Source: Anaerolineae bacterium
Lineage (GTDB): Bacteria > Chloroflexota > Anaerolineae > Anaerolineales > Anaerolineaceae
DNA length: 64,000 nucleotides
Assembly (NCBI GenBank): GCA_013178295.1
Contig: JABLWW010000011.1
Location: 124,001-188,000 of the forward strand
Direction: 5' to 3'
This document shows positions 37,073 through 47,346 of this stretch, in pieces. The notes beneath the pieces were generated by a model, which saw nothing but the letters and a program-made list of their open reading frames with translations, searched no databases and had not been told where the DNA came from. Every line of letters starts with the position of its first letter. The stretch's first letter is position 1. Both the position numbers and the translations under genes were made by a program.

Positions 37073-37840
37073 TCAAGACGTTTTGTGCCAGACCTGGTAC
37101 AAGCCCAGGTTTCCGCTTTGCCCGTCCGAGAGGAACTGTTCTGCAATTGTGAAACCGCAGTCAGTTGCCAGTGTGCGCAGTTCCTCCTCGCTGAACAGAT
37201 GTACGTAACGCAGACCGCTGCGCGGTGATTCGCCGGGTAATGTGTGCCGCCAGTCCAGCAGTGTATCTCCTGCTTCAAGGTCGGCTGGGTTTAGCCCAAC
37301 GGTTTCCCATAGCACGCGGCGCGCCCAGATTTTTGGGCTGTTTTGGAATTGCCATACCGAGTGGATAAACACCCCATTGGGTTTGAGCAAGGTGTGGATA
37401 TTTAGAAGGAGCCGTCTGCGCAGTGTTTCGGTGGGTAGATGGTGCAGTGTAGCGAACATAAGCGCCCCGTCAAAACCCTCCTGGCAAAACGCTTGAGCGG
37501 TTGGAAGCAGATTCTCTGGTTGCGAGAAGTCCACTGCCAGGAGGTGCATTTTAAGCTGGGGATGAGATATTGCCTGGATGGCGTGAAGGGCTTCTTCTAG
37601 CAAGGGTGTACTAAAATCCATGCCGATATACAGCCCGCTGTGCCCCTGATGTGCCCACTCTACTGCCAGCGCCCCATTGCCGCAGCCCAGATCGAGCCAT
37701 TTACCGTCTTTTGGCAGGCGTTGAACAATGCGACGGACGCCCGGTTGAATGCGGCGTCTGGTGGATGCGAAAGAAGCCCCAAACTCATGGTAAAACCGGC
37801 GGTTGATTTCGAGAAGTTGCGCAGCGATTTCTGGTTGCAC
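37073..37840 (-). CDS. Class I methyltransferase, TRM9/UbiE-like
   Basis: A 255-residue methyltransferase: LDLGCGNGALAVEW (motif I, ~49), GMDFSTPLLEEAL, FDGALMFATLHHLPTETLRR and LLKPNGVFIHSVWQF. The Phe-His-N-terminal region (RRFYHEFGASFASTRRRIQPG) and the motif after it recall the TRM9/ALKBH8-type tRNA methyltransferase group, but the substrate is unproven. Start is GTG 37840 without an evident ribosome site. It converges on the GH1 gene. Confidence 0.8.
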   Translation of the reverse strand: MQPEIAAQLLEINRRFYHEFGASFASTRRRIQPGVRRIVQRLPKDGKWLDLGCGNGALAVEWAHQGHSGLYIGMDFSTPLLEEALHAIQAISHPQLKMHLLAVDFSQPENLLPTAQAFCQEGFDGALMFATLHHLPTETLRRRLLLNIHTLLKPNGVFIHSVWQFQNSPKIWARRVLWETVGLNPADLEAGDTLLDWRHTLPGESPRSGLRYVHLFSEEELRTLATDCGFTIAEQFLSDGQSGNLGLYQVWHKTS

Positions 37841-37949
37841 AAAACCATTTTAACGGATAAACTGCAAAAAACTGCTCTTATTCGAGCTTTGACTTCTCTA
37901 ATACATACAGTTGCGGAGCAAATGCAGGGGTCGCTGCACTGTGTGTTAT

Positions 37950-39002
37950 CTATCTTGTTTCCAGTTCGCCTGCTTTTTTGAGGACACGCAGCGCACGCAG
38001 CGTGACCCATTTGTTGGGTTGCTTTTTGCCGCCGAAGTCCACCCAGGTCTTGTTGGCGTAGTCATACTCCAGTGCCCAGTGTCCTTGTGCGTCTTGCTTT
38101 TGACGAATTAACGTCAGGGAATTTGCCAGACGGGGGTCTTGCCCATAGCCCAACCCTACCATTGCCTCTGTCAGCTGTAAAAGGTCTGTAACATAGAACA
38201 CTGGAAAGCCAAATTTCCACCAGTTGCCGCTGGGTTTGGGGCTGTATCCGCATGGATAGGCGGCTGTAACCGGATCAACGCTGAAAATGAAATCTACACC
38301 TGCCGTGATTGCCCGCTGAATCAGAGGTGTGCGCCGCTCTGGTGGCAATTTGCTGAAAGCCAGCATCACTTTTACACCGCCCCAGGCGCAGGGCAGTTTA
38401 TTGTTTGAGCCGCAGGCGAAAACAGGTCCACACTTTCCTGCATAGTAGCGCAGGCTGGCGTGTTTATTTTCCATGGGGGCGATTCCCTCACCAGTAACGC
38501 TGCGCGCCATCCACGCAAATGCACTTTCCAGGCGCGGGGTTTCAAAGCCTAAATCCAGAAAAGCGGCGCAAAGATTCCCCTGAAGACAGTCAGCTGTACC
38601 GGCAGGGCTTCCCGTCACGGAGAATATTCCATCGTCTGTCAAGGTGTGTTGCATCAGGTACTCGCAAGCCGTTTGAATGCGTTGATCCATTGCCACACAA
38701 GCTCCCAGCTGCGCCAGCAGAAGGATAGACCAGACTGAGCCTGTGTACTTTGGGTAATATCCTGCGCCAGGTTCTCCCCAGTATCCTTCGGGGTGCATCG
38801 CATTTAATATGGTGTGGATTTGCCCTTCACGGTGCGCATGTTCGGCGGCAGTGGTGAGAGAGGGAGCACTTTTTGGCAGCGCATACAGGTCGCGCAGAGC
38901 AAGATAACGCACACCTGGGTCATCTGGCTCTGTTAGCCACTGCAGTGCCTTGTCAGACACTCCCGGAAATTTTGTCGGGCTGGCGGATTGCTCTATATTC
39001 AC
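37950..39002 (-). CDS. Alpha/alpha-toroid (prenyltransferase/squalene cyclase-like) protein
   Basis: A 350-residue soluble protein with repeated helical pairs of the terpenoid cyclase/prenyltransferase toroid type: EGYWGEPGAGYYPKYTGSVWSILLLAQLG, TDDGIFSV, GHWALEYDYANKTW and LRALRVLKKAG. The DCTAE-type cyclase motif is not seen, so cyclase activity is doubtful; many such Chloroflexota proteins are unassigned. GTG start overlaps the histidine kinase stop (GTGA), implying coupled translation. Confidence 0.7.
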   Translation of the reverse strand: MNIEQSASPTKFPGVSDKALQWLTEPDDPGVRYLALRDLYALPKSAPSLTTAAEHAHREGQIHTILNAMHPEGYWGEPGAGYYPKYTGSVWSILLLAQLGACVAMDQRIQTACEYLMQHTLTDDGIFSVTGSPAGTADCLQGNLCAAFLDLGFETPRLESAFAWMARSVTGEGIAPMENKHASLRYYAGKCGPVFACGSNNKLPCAWGGVKVMLAFSKLPPERRTPLIQRAITAGVDFIFSVDPVTAAYPCGYSPKPSGNWWKFGFPVFYVTDLLQLTEAMVGLGYGQDPRLANSLTLIRQKQDAQGHWALEYDYANKTWVDFGGKKQPNKWVTLRALRVLKKAGELETR

Positions 39003-42000
39003 CTACTACCATTGTCCTCATTGGGTTTGGGATGAAAATCTGGCGGGATGCGCGGTAACGATACTGTAAAAATCGTACCGCCTTCCGCAATGCTTTCCAA
39101 TTCAATTTCTCCGCCATGAGCACTGACAATGCTTTTGATAATAGAAAGACCAAGTCCGGTACCCATCCCTGCTGGTTTGGTGGTGAAGAACGGGTCAAAG
39201 ATTTTTTGGCGGATTTCGGATGGGATGCCGTGCCCTGTGTCCTCAATTTGCAGCAACAGACGGTCTTTTGATGGATCATAGTCAGTGCGAATGGTAATCT
39301 TGCCGCCGTTTGGCATGGCATCGCGGGCGTTGGTTAATATGTTGATAATGACCTGGGTGATGCGGTTGCGGTCGCACATCAGTGGTGGAAGCCCTTGTTT
39401 TAGGCGGGTGATGACGCGGATATTTGCCCAGGTCTCTAGCTGGTGTTCAATTAACAGAAGCGCATCACCAACGATCAGATTTAAATCTTGTGTGGTAAAA
39501 TCGCCAGCCGTTGAGCGGGCGTACGTCAGCAGCGAACGCACAATTTCTGCCACACGCCAGCCGTTTTTGTTGATCATCTCAATCCGCTGACGCATTTTTG
39601 CTTTGTCAATCTCGTCGCGCTCGATGCGCTGTAAAAGCACCTCGCTGGCGCCGGTAATGACCTGTAAGGGCGAGTTGATCTCGTGGGCAATACTGGCTGC
39701 TAATGTCCCCAGATCAACGTATTTTTGTGAAGCCAGCAATGCGTTTTCAAGTTGTCTTTGGGTGGTAATGTCCTTGATGATGTAGACCTTGCCTTGTTGC
39801 TCTGTGGTTATTTTCACAGGGTAGACAGATACCTCATACCAACCTTCCAGAGTGGGAAACTGTGTGATGCCGGACGTCTCTTCCAGGCGGTAGGAAGCTG
39901 CCGAATCTCCATAGAACAATGTGCCGATGGGGATGCCCAACAGATCTGCATATCGGGGAGCAAATGTGCTGGATGCGGCGCGGTTACAGCGCATGATGCG
40001 GTTTTTCCCATCGGTTAGGATGATCATGTCCGGGACAGCGTCGAAGGTGGCTTCCCATTCCTCCTTTGCCCGGAGGATTGCCTCTTGAAGCCGTTTTTGT
40101 TCGCTATGGTCAACAATTACCCCGTCCAACCACAGCGGGTTGCCAGCTTCATCGTATTGTGCTCTGCCTCTCTCAAATACCCAGCGGATGGAGCCGTTTG
40201 CATGACGAATGGGGTACTCAAGCACATAAGGTTTGCGGCTTTTCACCCCTTTGGCAACGATTTTGGCAACGTACGGACGGTATTCTTCCAGGATGATTCT
40301 TTCATAATCTTGCCATGCACCGTTGACAAAATCGCTGGCGGGATAACCGCTGATGTCGTAAATCTCGTCGCTCATATAGACCATGCGCCAGGGCGGAATG
40401 GTATCACAGCGATAGACAGCACCTGGAATGTTATCTACCAGGGTACGGTAGCGCTCTTCGCTTTGCCGCAGTTTCTCTTCCGCATGTTTTCGCTCGGTGA
40501 TATCGCTGATAATCCCTTCGTAGTAGAGAGTTTTGCCCTGTTCATCGCGCACAGCCAGGGCGTTGACAGAAACCCATATCAATTGTCCATCTTTGCGGCG
40601 GTTAAGAACCTCGCGGTTTCTGACAATCCCTTTCTCTTCAATCTCTGTAATGAATGCTTCTCGATCCTGTGGGCTAACGTATAACTGCCGGGCGATGTTG
40701 CTGATAGCTTCAATCATTTCCTGCGGAGTATCATACCCGTATATACGGGCAAATGCCGGATTCATGGTGATATAACGCCCCTCAAGGGAAGCCTGATAGA
40801 TGCCCTCCATGGCATTTTCAAACAACCGTTGGTATCTTTTTTCGCTTTCCTGTTGCGCTTTGAACGTTTGCAGTCTTTCAGCGTTGATCAGCATCTGCGC
40901 AAATTGGTCTGCGAGATAACCAGCAAAGATGGCCTCATCGTCATGCCATTCGCGTGGTGAACCGATGTGCTCATTGCAAACCACACCCAGCAGCCGCCCC
41001 CCTGCTCGAATAGGGGCATCCAGCATGGAAGCGATTCCAAGCGGCTGCAGGTAACCCTGGCGAAGCTCACAGGTGCGTTCATCGTGTTCGGCGTCCACGG
41101 CTGAGATGGTTTTGTCGTTATTCAAGGCGTTGAAATAAGCCGGAAAGTCCTCTGAATGCAGTATGGCGCCCTGGCTCTCACGACCTGAGGGGAATTCATA
41201 AAGGGCCATACAGCGCAAAATCCTGCCATTATCCTCCAGCAGCCATAGACTGCTGCGAGCTACTTCGAGTGTGTCGGCAGCCAGCTTTGTGATGCGGCGG
41301 GCTGCTTCTTCCAGCTTTCCTTCGATGATCGCCTCGTCGCTTAACATGCGCTTTAAAGCGTTGCGCTGGTTATGGATACGGAGCAGGTAGTGTTGCTGCT
41401 CCGCCTCGGCGCGCATGCGGGCGGTAACGTCACGCGCTGCGCCTACGATACCGATTACATTTCCATTCTCATCTTTTAGGGGAGATTCATCAATTTCTAC
41501 AAAGATTCTGTTACCGTCTTTTCGGTAGAATTCCAGATAATAGATGCCCTGTCGTTCCCCCGTTTCAAGTGCTTTGTTGGCCATTTCTATTCCGCGGGCG
41601 TTCATGGGATGGTCGGTAAGCAGCTTTGTCCAATCCAATTTCAATTCTTCAGGAGAATAGCCAATGAGGGTTTCGCACTGCGGGCTCAGGTAGACAAATA
41701 CATTGTGTGTGTCATGGATATAGAATAGCTCATCGCTATGTCCAATGATATGGTCGAGTTGTTGCTCGTTTTCTCTGAGGCGTTGTTCTGCCTGGCGTAT
41801 GTCGCTTAGATCAGTAACAAAGACAAGCATGGCAGACCCATCTGCCAGGAGGATACGGCTAATCTGCATGGAGGCGGGGTATTGACTGCCATCTTTGCGC
41901 ACACCGCAGATTTCGAACGTGTCCATCTGCGGGCTGCTGTGTTGAAGGTGTTGGCTGGCTTCTTCTACTGTGGCACAGTTGCTTATGGAGATCAGATTGT

Positions 42001-42148
42001 AAATCGACATGCTCTGTAGTTCATCAGCAGAGTAGCCGGAGAGGTGGTGGCAAGCAGGGTTGCTGTAAAGGATTTTTTCGTCGCGGGTCAAAATTGCCGC
42101 GACAGGGATGATCTCCAGAGTGGCACAGAGGGCATCTTGATCGTGCAT
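38999..42148 (-). CDS. Multi-PAS/GAF sensor histidine kinase
   Basis: A 1049-residue soluble sensor kinase. In order: PAS (~5-120), PAS-PAC (~130-250), GAF (~285-435), three further PAS-PAC modules (~440-560, ~570-690, ~700-800), then the dimerisation domain with His in [15 protein letters not shown] (~825) and an ATPase domain with N box [11 protein letters not shown]1 EDTGHGIP and G2 GTGLGLSI. No receiver domain or membrane segment is present. No response regulator is adjacent. TATAAT ends 7 nt before the ATG with no Shine-Dalgarno, suggesting a leaderless message. Confidence 0.94.
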   Translation of the reverse strand: MHDQDALCATLEIIPVAAILTRDEKILYSNPACHHLSGYSADELQSMSIYNLISISNCATVEEASQHLQHSSPQMDTFEICGVRKDGSQYPASMQISRILLADGSAMLVFVTDLSDIRQAEQRLRENEQQLDHIIGHSDELFYIHDTHNVFVYLSPQCETLIGYSPEELKLDWTKLLTDHPMNARGIEMANKALETGERQGIYYLEFYRKDGNRIFVEIDESPLKDENGNVIGIVGAARDVTARMRAEAEQQHYLLRIHNQRNALKRMLSDEAIIEGKLEEAARRITKLAADTLEVARSSLWLLEDNGRILRCMALYEFPSGRESQGAILHSEDFPAYFNALNNDKTISAVDAEHDERTCELRQGYLQPLGIASMLDAPIRAGGRLLGVVCNEHIGSPREWHDDEAIFAGYLADQFAQMLINAERLQTFKAQQESEKRYQRLFENAMEGIYQASLEGRYITMNPAFARIYGYDTPQEMIEAISNIARQLYVSPQDREAFITEIEEKGIVRNREVLNRRKDGQLIWVSVNALAVRDEQGKTLYYEGIISDITERKHAEEKLRQSEERYRTLVDNIPGAVYRCDTIPPWRMVYMSDEIYDISGYPASDFVNGAWQDYERIILEEYRPYVAKIVAKGVKSRKPYVLEYPIRHANGSIRWVFERGRAQYDEAGNPLWLDGVIVDHSEQKRLQEAILRAKEEWEATFDAVPDMIILTDGKNRIMRCNRAASSTFAPRYADLLGIPIGTLFYGDSAASYRLEETSGITQFPTLEGWYEVSVYPVKITTEQQGKVYIIKDITTQRQLENALLASQKYVDLGTLAASIAHEINSPLQVITGASEVLLQRIERDEIDKAKMRQRIEMINKNGWRVAEIVRSLLTYARSTAGDFTTQDLNLIVGDALLLIEHQLETWANIRVITRLKQGLPPLMCDRNRITQVIINILTNARDAMPNGGKITIRTDYDPSKDRLLLQIEDTGHGIPSEIRQKIFDPFFTTKPAGMGTGLGLSIIKSIVSAHGGEIELESIAEGGTIFTVSLPRIPPDFHPKPNEDNGSR

Positions 42149-42155
42149 ATAATGT

Positions 42156-42161
42156 ATTATA
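42156..42161 (-). promoter_or_regulatory. -10 box, probable leaderless promoter of the histidine kinase
   Basis: Minus-strand TATAAT separated from ATG 42148 by 7 nt; the start point should coincide with the start codon. The -35 region is not consensus. Confidence 0.55.
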
Positions 42162-42313
42162 CCTATTTGTGAGGAGAGGACGATTGTTTGTGGGCAAAGC
42201 GTAGCGCACTATACTTGAAAAATACCAAAAAGCTTGTAATTGATGTGCAAGATATTGTAGAATTTTTTTAAAGTCACATATCGTATCCTTTTTTACGGTA
42301 AGGAGAGTGGAAA

Positions 42314-42799
42314 ATGAGCAAAGAGTACCCGATGTTGTATTCACCTTTTAAGCTTAAGCATCTGACGCTTAAGAATCGCATTGTCAAACCGGCACAGTGG
42401 GTAATATATGCTGAGCCGGATGGCTCGGTGGGAGCGAGGGTGATCGCCTTCTACGAGTCGATTGCCAGGGGAGGTGTAGGTCTCATAACCGTTGAGGAGA
42501 GTATTTGCGAGTATCCTGAGGGCGCCAGCAATATTCCGCATATTCGACTGGATGAGGATCGTTTTATCCCTGGCTTGAGCGAACTGGCAAAGGCAATTCA
42601 CAAATACGATGTGCCCTGTTTTGTTCAAATCACCCATGCTGGACCAGCGCACAATCCGGCGTTCAGTGGCACGCAACCAGTGGCGCCTTCCCGTCTTGAC
42701 CCACCTGCAGAACCTCAAATGGCAGTGGCGCGTGAGTTAACCATTCCTGAGATCAAAGGGCTGGTGGAAAAATATGCGCAGGCAGCCCTTACGGGTTAA
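42314..42799 (+). CDS. Old Yellow Enzyme-type NADH:flavin oxidoreductase, N-terminal fragment (frameshifted)
   Basis: 161 residues forming the start of the FMN barrel: YSPFKLKHLTLKNRIVKPAQW, GGVGLITVEES and QITHAGPAHNP. The reading frame stops at 42797 just where the barrel should continue with the next fragment's RVKKAGFDGVEMHMAH. Removing one base, for instance A42791, joins the two frames into a normal enzyme of about 690 residues. AAGGAGAG precedes the start. It is either a real frameshift mutation or a sequence error. Confidence 0.8.
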   Translation: MSKEYPMLYSPFKLKHLTLKNRIVKPAQWVIYAEPDGSVGARVIAFYESIARGGVGLITVEESICEYPEGASNIPHIRLDEDRFIPGLSELAKAIHKYDVPCFVQITHAGPAHNPAFSGTQPVAPSRLDPPAEPQMAVARELTIPEIKGLVEKYAQAALTG

Positions 42800-44369
42800 G
42801 AAAGCTGGCTTTGATGGGGTTGAGATGCACATGGCGCATTATGCGCTGGTTAACGCTTTTCTCTCGCGCATCCAGAATAAACGGCATGATGAGTATGGCT
42901 GTGATACGCTTGAGAATCGTGCACGTTTCTCGATAGAAATACTCCAGCGTGTGCGTGAGCTCTGCGGACCGGATTTTGTGGTGGGTGTGCGCATGAGCAC
43001 AAAAGAATGGGGGCATGAGCTGGGAACCACTGTAGAAGAAGCCTGCCAGTTTGCCAGGATGTTTGAGAAGGCTGGATGTGATTATATTCAGGCAAGCAAC
43101 TACGGTTATGGGGCATTTGCGCTGGCGGCGATTCCTGAAATGGTGCTTTATCCAGAAATTCCGGAAGAGGTAAAGCCGTATGCAGAGCGGAAATCCACCG
43201 GTTATATCATCCCTGAAGCTGCAGAAATCAAAAAGGCAGTGTCTATACCTGTATCTGGGGTTGGACGGCTTGATGCGGATATTGGAGAGAAAGTTATTGC
43301 AGAGGGCAAGGTTGACTTGGTCTGTCTGGGGCGACGTCTTTTTGCTGACCCTGAATTGCCCAATAAGGTCAAGGAGGGACGCAAACATAGTGTCAAGCCA
43401 TGTCTTGGCTGCCTTTATTGTCTGCACGTGATGCTTTTCAATCAGCCGGTTGCCTGTCGTGTTAACCCGTTTATGGGGCGTGAGTTGGAAATGGAAATCA
43501 AACCGGCTGAAAAGAAGAAGAAAGTTGTGGTTGTTGGCGCTGGCCCGGCAGGCATGGAGGCAGCCCGTGTTGCAGCGCTGCGCGGACACCAGGTCAGTCT
43601 TTATGATAGAGCCAAAGAACTGGGTGGTCTCTTGCCAATGGCTTCTTTTATCAAAGGGAAAACCCCCGATGATCTGGATGAACTTTTGGATTATTACAAG
43701 AAGCAGTTTGATGATCTGGGCGTTAAGGTGGAGTTGGGCAAGGAAGTTACCCCGCAGATGCTTGAGAAAGTACAAGCGGATGTTGTCATCCTGGCAGTAG
43801 GTGGCAAACCGATCCCTCCACAGATACCCTGCGACGAGAAAAAATTGGTCACCACAGAGGAACTCAAAGCGAAATCGAAGGATTTTGTCCGTCTTTTGGG
43901 AGCGGACTGGATGAACGCGCTAACGAAGATCTTTTTGCCGGTAGGCAATAAGGTAGTTGTGGTAGGTGCCGACCTGGCTGGGCTTGAAGCTGCTGAGTTC
44001 CTTGTCAAACGGGGTAAACAGGTAACCGTTGTGGATGAAGCCGAGCAGCCAGGTGAAGGGATGCTCATCCAGTGGCTGATCAAATTGATGCCTTGGCTGG
44101 CAGCCAAGGGTGTGCAGGTGTTGACAGGTGTAAAGTACGAAGAAATAACTGCAGATGGGATGGTGATTAGCACAAAGGAGGGTGAGCGTAAGGTGCTGTC
44201 TGCTGATACTGTGATGTGGGTCAACAAATATACCAAAAATGATGCCCTGTATAAAGCTTTGCAGGGCAAGGTGAGTGAGGTGTATCTTGTTGGTGATGGA
44301 AAGGAAGAGAAGCCTGCTTATATTCATGGCGCAATACTGGATGGGGCAAAGGTTGCAATTAGCATCTGA
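42774..44369 (+). CDS. Old Yellow Enzyme-type reductase, remaining barrel, Fe-S and FAD/NAD domains
   Basis: Continuation of the preceding fragment in the +1 frame. It holds the rest of the FMN barrel (DGVEMHMAH, ARFSIEILQRVR, SGVGRLD), a cysteine cluster (CLGCLYC and a distal Cys in ACRVNPF) for a [4Fe-4S] cluster, and a C-terminal FAD/NAD(P) module (VVVVGAGPAGMEAARVAALRG; VVGADLAGLEAAEFL). Whole enzymes of this kind resemble 2,4-dienoyl-CoA reductase and bile-acid or enoate reductases. The first eight codons of this frame are read only because of the frameshift. Confidence 0.82.
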   Translation: MRRQPLRVKKAGFDGVEMHMAHYALVNAFLSRIQNKRHDEYGCDTLENRARFSIEILQRVRELCGPDFVVGVRMSTKEWGHELGTTVEEACQFARMFEKAGCDYIQASNYGYGAFALAAIPEMVLYPEIPEEVKPYAERKSTGYIIPEAAEIKKAVSIPVSGVGRLDADIGEKVIAEGKVDLVCLGRRLFADPELPNKVKEGRKHSVKPCLGCLYCLHVMLFNQPVACRVNPFMGRELEMEIKPAEKKKKVVVVGAGPAGMEAARVAALRGHQVSLYDRAKELGGLLPMASFIKGKTPDDLDELLDYYKKQFDDLGVKVELGKEVTPQMLEKVQADVVILAVGGKPIPPQIPCDEKKLVTTEELKAKSKDFVRLLGADWMNALTKIFLPVGNKVVVVGADLAGLEAAEFLVKRGKQVTVVDEAEQPGEGMLIQWLIKLMPWLAAKGVQVLTGVKYEEITADGMVISTKEGERKVLSADTVMWVNKYTKNDALYKALQGKVSEVYLVGDGKEEKPAYIHGAILDGAKVAISI

Positions 44370-44401
44370 TCCCTAAAGACCGGTCATTGAGACTTGAAAC
44401 T

Positions 44402-44439
44402 AACCTGGCGGGTTGCGTATGGGGCAACGCCCGCCAGGT
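44402..44439 (+). terminator. Long hairpin after the reductase gene
   Basis: AACCTGGCGGG pairs with CCCGCCAGGTT, extended inward by TTGC/GCAA with a 2-nt bulge. No T-run follows, so it may be an mRNA-end structure rather than a textbook terminator. Confidence 0.5.
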
Positions 44440-44531
44440 TGTGTTAACAAAGGCGTATCATTTTATTATCGGTATTGCCTGTTCAATTGGTGTAAAAGTT
44501 TGAATGCAAAAAACCAAAAATTTAGTGGGGC

Positions 44532-44560
44532 TTGTATTTCGTTGAAAACATTACTATAAT
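44532..44560 (+). promoter_or_regulatory. Promoter of the CASTOR/POLLUX-like gene
   Basis: TTGTAT (44532-44537), 17-bp spacer, TATAAT (44555-44560); leader of about 70 nt with GAGGAGAGGTG before the ATG. Confidence 0.6.
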
Positions 44561-44638
44561 TACCTTATTAGTATTATTTCAGTCTCTTTTCTTTTCCGCA
44601 AAAAGAAAAGCTGTCTGGCAATACAGAAACGAGGAGAG

Positions 44639-46555
44639 GTGATGAGACAGAGAGCACAATGGCAAAAGCAGTTGAGTTATTATATTGATACCCTCTTTTC
44701 ACAAGGGCTTGGGGCGCTGGTTGCATGGCTGGCAGTGTTATCCCTTCTGGTTATCTCGCTTTCTGCGGCGGTCATGGTGATCACCGGCATAGCGCCGCCT
44801 AATGAGAGTCCTTATGATTTCATCGAAGCTGCCTGGCTCAGCTTGGTGCGGACGTTGGGGGGCGGTTCGATTGGCGGCAGGGAGACTGCATGGAGCTTCC
44901 GTTTGCTCATGCTTGGAGTTACCCTGGGCGGCGTTTTTGTTATCAGCGCTTTGATCAGTGTGCTCACCAATGCGATGAATGCCCGTATGGTTGAGCTGCG
45001 CAAGGGTCGCTCGCAGGTGATGGAGAAAGACCACATTGTCATTTTGGGATGGTCTGAACAAATTTTTACCATTGTACCTGAACTACTTCTTGCCAATGCA
45101 GAGAAACGGTGCACCACCGTTGTTATTCTGGGCGAGAAGGATAAGGTGGAAATGGAAGATGTCATTCGCGAGCGCGTCAAACCTGGTCGAGGGGTGCGTA
45201 TTGTCTGTCGCAACGGGAACCCTATGGAGATGAGTGATTTGGGGATTGTCAGTCTCAACACTGCCCGCGAAATTATTGTGCTTACGCCAGAAAGCGAAAC
45301 ACCGGATGCCGATGTGCTCAAAATTGTGCTGGCTGTCCTCAATCACCCTGAACGACGCAGCCAGCCCTATCACATTGTGGCGGGTATCCGAAACCCGAAA
45401 AACCTTGCTGTAGCCCAGTCAATTGGAAAGCACGAGGTGGAGTGGATTCGCATTGGCGACTTTGTTGCCCGCATCATTGCCCAGACCTGCCGCCAGTCTG
45501 GTCTTTCGGTGGTGTATACTGAATTGTTGGATTTTAGCAATGGTGAGATATATATTCACGAGGAACCAGAGCTGGTTGGGAAATCGTTTGGCGAAGCGCT
45601 TTTATCCTATGAGAATGACACTGTGATTGGTCTGTACCAGATGAACCAAAGCCCAAAGCTCAACCTGCCAATGGACACAGTGATTCAACCCGGTGATAAA
45701 CTGGTCATCATTTCGAGGGATGACAGCCAGATTCAGTACACTGGCAGCCGACGTTATCAGCCTGGCGTTATTCAGGAAAGGGTTATCCGCAGCAAACCCT
45801 TTGCCAAAGCGCAGCCAGAACGCACCTTGCTTTTGGGATGGAACTGGCGCGCCCCGCGCATCCTTGCTGAGTTAGATCAATATGTTGCGGATGGCTCTGA
45901 GGTGCGGGTGGTGGCTGAGCGATTAGGAATCGAGGATGAAATTGCTGAAGGATGTCGCGATCTTGTGCACCAGCGGGTTTGCTACCAGAAAGGTGATACG
46001 ACTGATCGCCAAACATTGGAGGAACTTCATCCTGAGGGGTATGATCACGTCATTCTGTTGACTTGCGCCGAGAATGTTTCCAAACAGCAGGCAGATGCAC
46101 AGACGCTGATAACTCTTCTTCACTTGCGCGATATTGCCGATCAAAAGAAAGCCAGCTTTTCGATAGTTACTGAAATGCTTGATCCGCGCAACAGCAAACT
46201 GGCAGCAGTAACAAGAGCAGATGACTTTATTGTCAGCAATCGCCTGGTCAGTTTGATGATGAGCCAGGTGGCGGAAAGCAAAATGATCAATTCGGTTTTT
46301 AACGATTTGTTTGACCCTGCCGGTTCTGAAATCTATTTGAAGCCAGTCAAAAAATATGTCCAGCCGGGTGAGGAAGTTAATTTCTATACGCTGGTAGAGG
46401 CAGCGCAAAGGCGCGGAGAAGTCGCGATTGGCTACCGGCTGGAAGCGCAGTCAAAGGACGCCAATAGTGCGTATGGAGTTGTCCTCAATCCACCCAAAGC
46501 TGAGAAAGTCATTTTCGGACGCGAGGACAAATTGATTGTGCTCGCAGAAGGATGA
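44639..46555 (+). CDS. CASTOR/POLLUX-like ion channel protein with two RCK modules
   Basis: A 638-residue protein: two membrane helices (~24-48, ~88-112) flanking a pore-loop candidate (WLSLVRTLGGGSIGG), then an RCK_N domain (HIVILGWSEQIFTIVPELL), a TrkA-C-like part (~300-355), and a second Rossmann domain (TLLLGWNWRAPRILAEL) with a C-terminal part. The arrangement matches the CASTOR/POLLUX (DUF1012) family known from plant nuclear-envelope channels and bacterial relatives. The pore loop lacks the K+ channel GYG. Possible ion specificity is unknown. Confidence 0.85.
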   Translation: MMRQRAQWQKQLSYYIDTLFSQGLGALVAWLAVLSLLVISLSAAVMVITGIAPPNESPYDFIEAAWLSLVRTLGGGSIGGRETAWSFRLLMLGVTLGGVFVISALISVLTNAMNARMVELRKGRSQVMEKDHIVILGWSEQIFTIVPELLLANAEKRCTTVVILGEKDKVEMEDVIRERVKPGRGVRIVCRNGNPMEMSDLGIVSLNTAREIIVLTPESETPDADVLKIVLAVLNHPERRSQPYHIVAGIRNPKNLAVAQSIGKHEVEWIRIGDFVARIIAQTCRQSGLSVVYTELLDFSNGEIYIHEEPELVGKSFGEALLSYENDTVIGLYQMNQSPKLNLPMDTVIQPGDKLVIISRDDSQIQYTGSRRYQPGVIQERVIRSKPFAKAQPERTLLLGWNWRAPRILAELDQYVADGSEVRVVAERLGIEDEIAEGCRDLVHQRVCYQKGDTTDRQTLEELHPEGYDHVILLTCAENVSKQQADAQTLITLLHLRDIADQKKASFSIVTEMLDPRNSKLAAVTRADDFIVSNRLVSLMMSQVAESKMINSVFNDLFDPAGSEIYLKPVKKYVQPGEEVNFYTLVEAAQRRGEVAIGYRLEAQSKDANSAYGVVLNPPKAEKVIFGREDKLIVLAEG

Positions 46556-46562
46556 GCAATCT

Positions 46563-47273
46563 TTAGGCACTTAGCCAGGCAGTAAATGAACTACGCTGGA
46601 GTGGGCGGGAAAAACCGCGTACATCGGGTAGGGGAAGCTGCAGGGCATCTTTCACCGTGAGCCAGCCGTGTGGCATAGCTACTCGCTGGATATTTCCTGA
46701 GTTGGAAAACCACTTGAGAATTTTTTGATTTTCTACTGCCTGACATACAGATAGGGTGACACGTACATCCTGTGCAACGTACTCCAGCACTTCCTGATAG
46801 CGACCCTCTGCCCAGTAACGCGGCGCCAGTGCCCCTGACATACCAGCGCTTTTTCCGGGAACCCCCATGCCGCGGGCGGCTTTTTCCAGTCCAAGGGTGT
46901 GCCCGCGCAGACAGAAGATGTGGAACATCATATCCACGTGGTCAAGGGCTAGCTGGCTGCAAGCGGCAACGTTTTTACTCTCCTCGCCGAGAATATCAAA
47001 GTCGAACCCTAGCCCGTTCCAGGTGAGGAGTGTATAGCCCGCTTGCACCATAGACTGGAGATGTTCCAGCAAGGAAGCTGCCTCCTCACGGGTCATACAT
47101 GCGGCTGGGTTGTCAGATGGCGTTTTGCCATACCACAGACGCATTTCCCCGCTGCTGGTCAGCGTTGCGGCACAGGTGATGCCCAGTGGACGGTGGGAGC
47201 GCCAATTGTCAAAATCTGACAACTGACGGGCAATCTCAATGTCGAACGCGCAGTACTGTCGCATAAGATACAT
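46563..47273 (-). CDS. DEDD-type 3'-5' exonuclease-fold protein
   Basis: A 236-residue RNase H-fold exonuclease-like protein. Acidic residues appear in CAFDIEIA (Exo I), TWNGLGFDFDIL (Exo II) and YVAQDVRVTL (Exo III). It may trim DNA or RNA. ATG 47273 has AGGGG 5-6 nt upstream; the longer frame to 47348 would run into the divergent elp3 gene. Confidence 0.8.
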   Translation of the reverse strand: MYLMRQYCAFDIEIARQLSDFDNWRSHRPLGITCAATLTSSGEMRLWYGKTPSDNPAACMTREEAASLLEHLQSMVQAGYTLLTWNGLGFDFDILGEESKNVAACSQLALDHVDMMFHIFCLRGHTLGLEKAARGMGVPGKSAGMSGALAPRYWAEGRYQEVLEYVAQDVRVTLSVCQAVENQKILKWFSNSGNIQRVAMPHGWLTVKDALQLPLPDVRGFSRPLQRSSFTAWLSA

Positions 47274-47346
47274 TATATCCCCTGTAGGTGGCGAAGCGAT
47301 AAAAGACGGGCTGGAAAAACGGTTTTGATTATGGTAAAAAAGAGAC

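Noticed and set aside
42780-42800. Programmed +1 ribosomal frameshifting in the reductase gene
   Set aside because: No stop codon or rare codon sits in the shift site and no upstream Shine-Dalgarno-like stimulator or following pseudoknot is apparent; simple mutation or error is more likely.
42789-43775. Long minus-strand open frame (328 codons) opposite the reductase gene
   Set aside because: It lies fully antisense to conserved enzyme sequence, lacks a ribosome site, and its translation shows no domain or motif; a codon-bias shadow.
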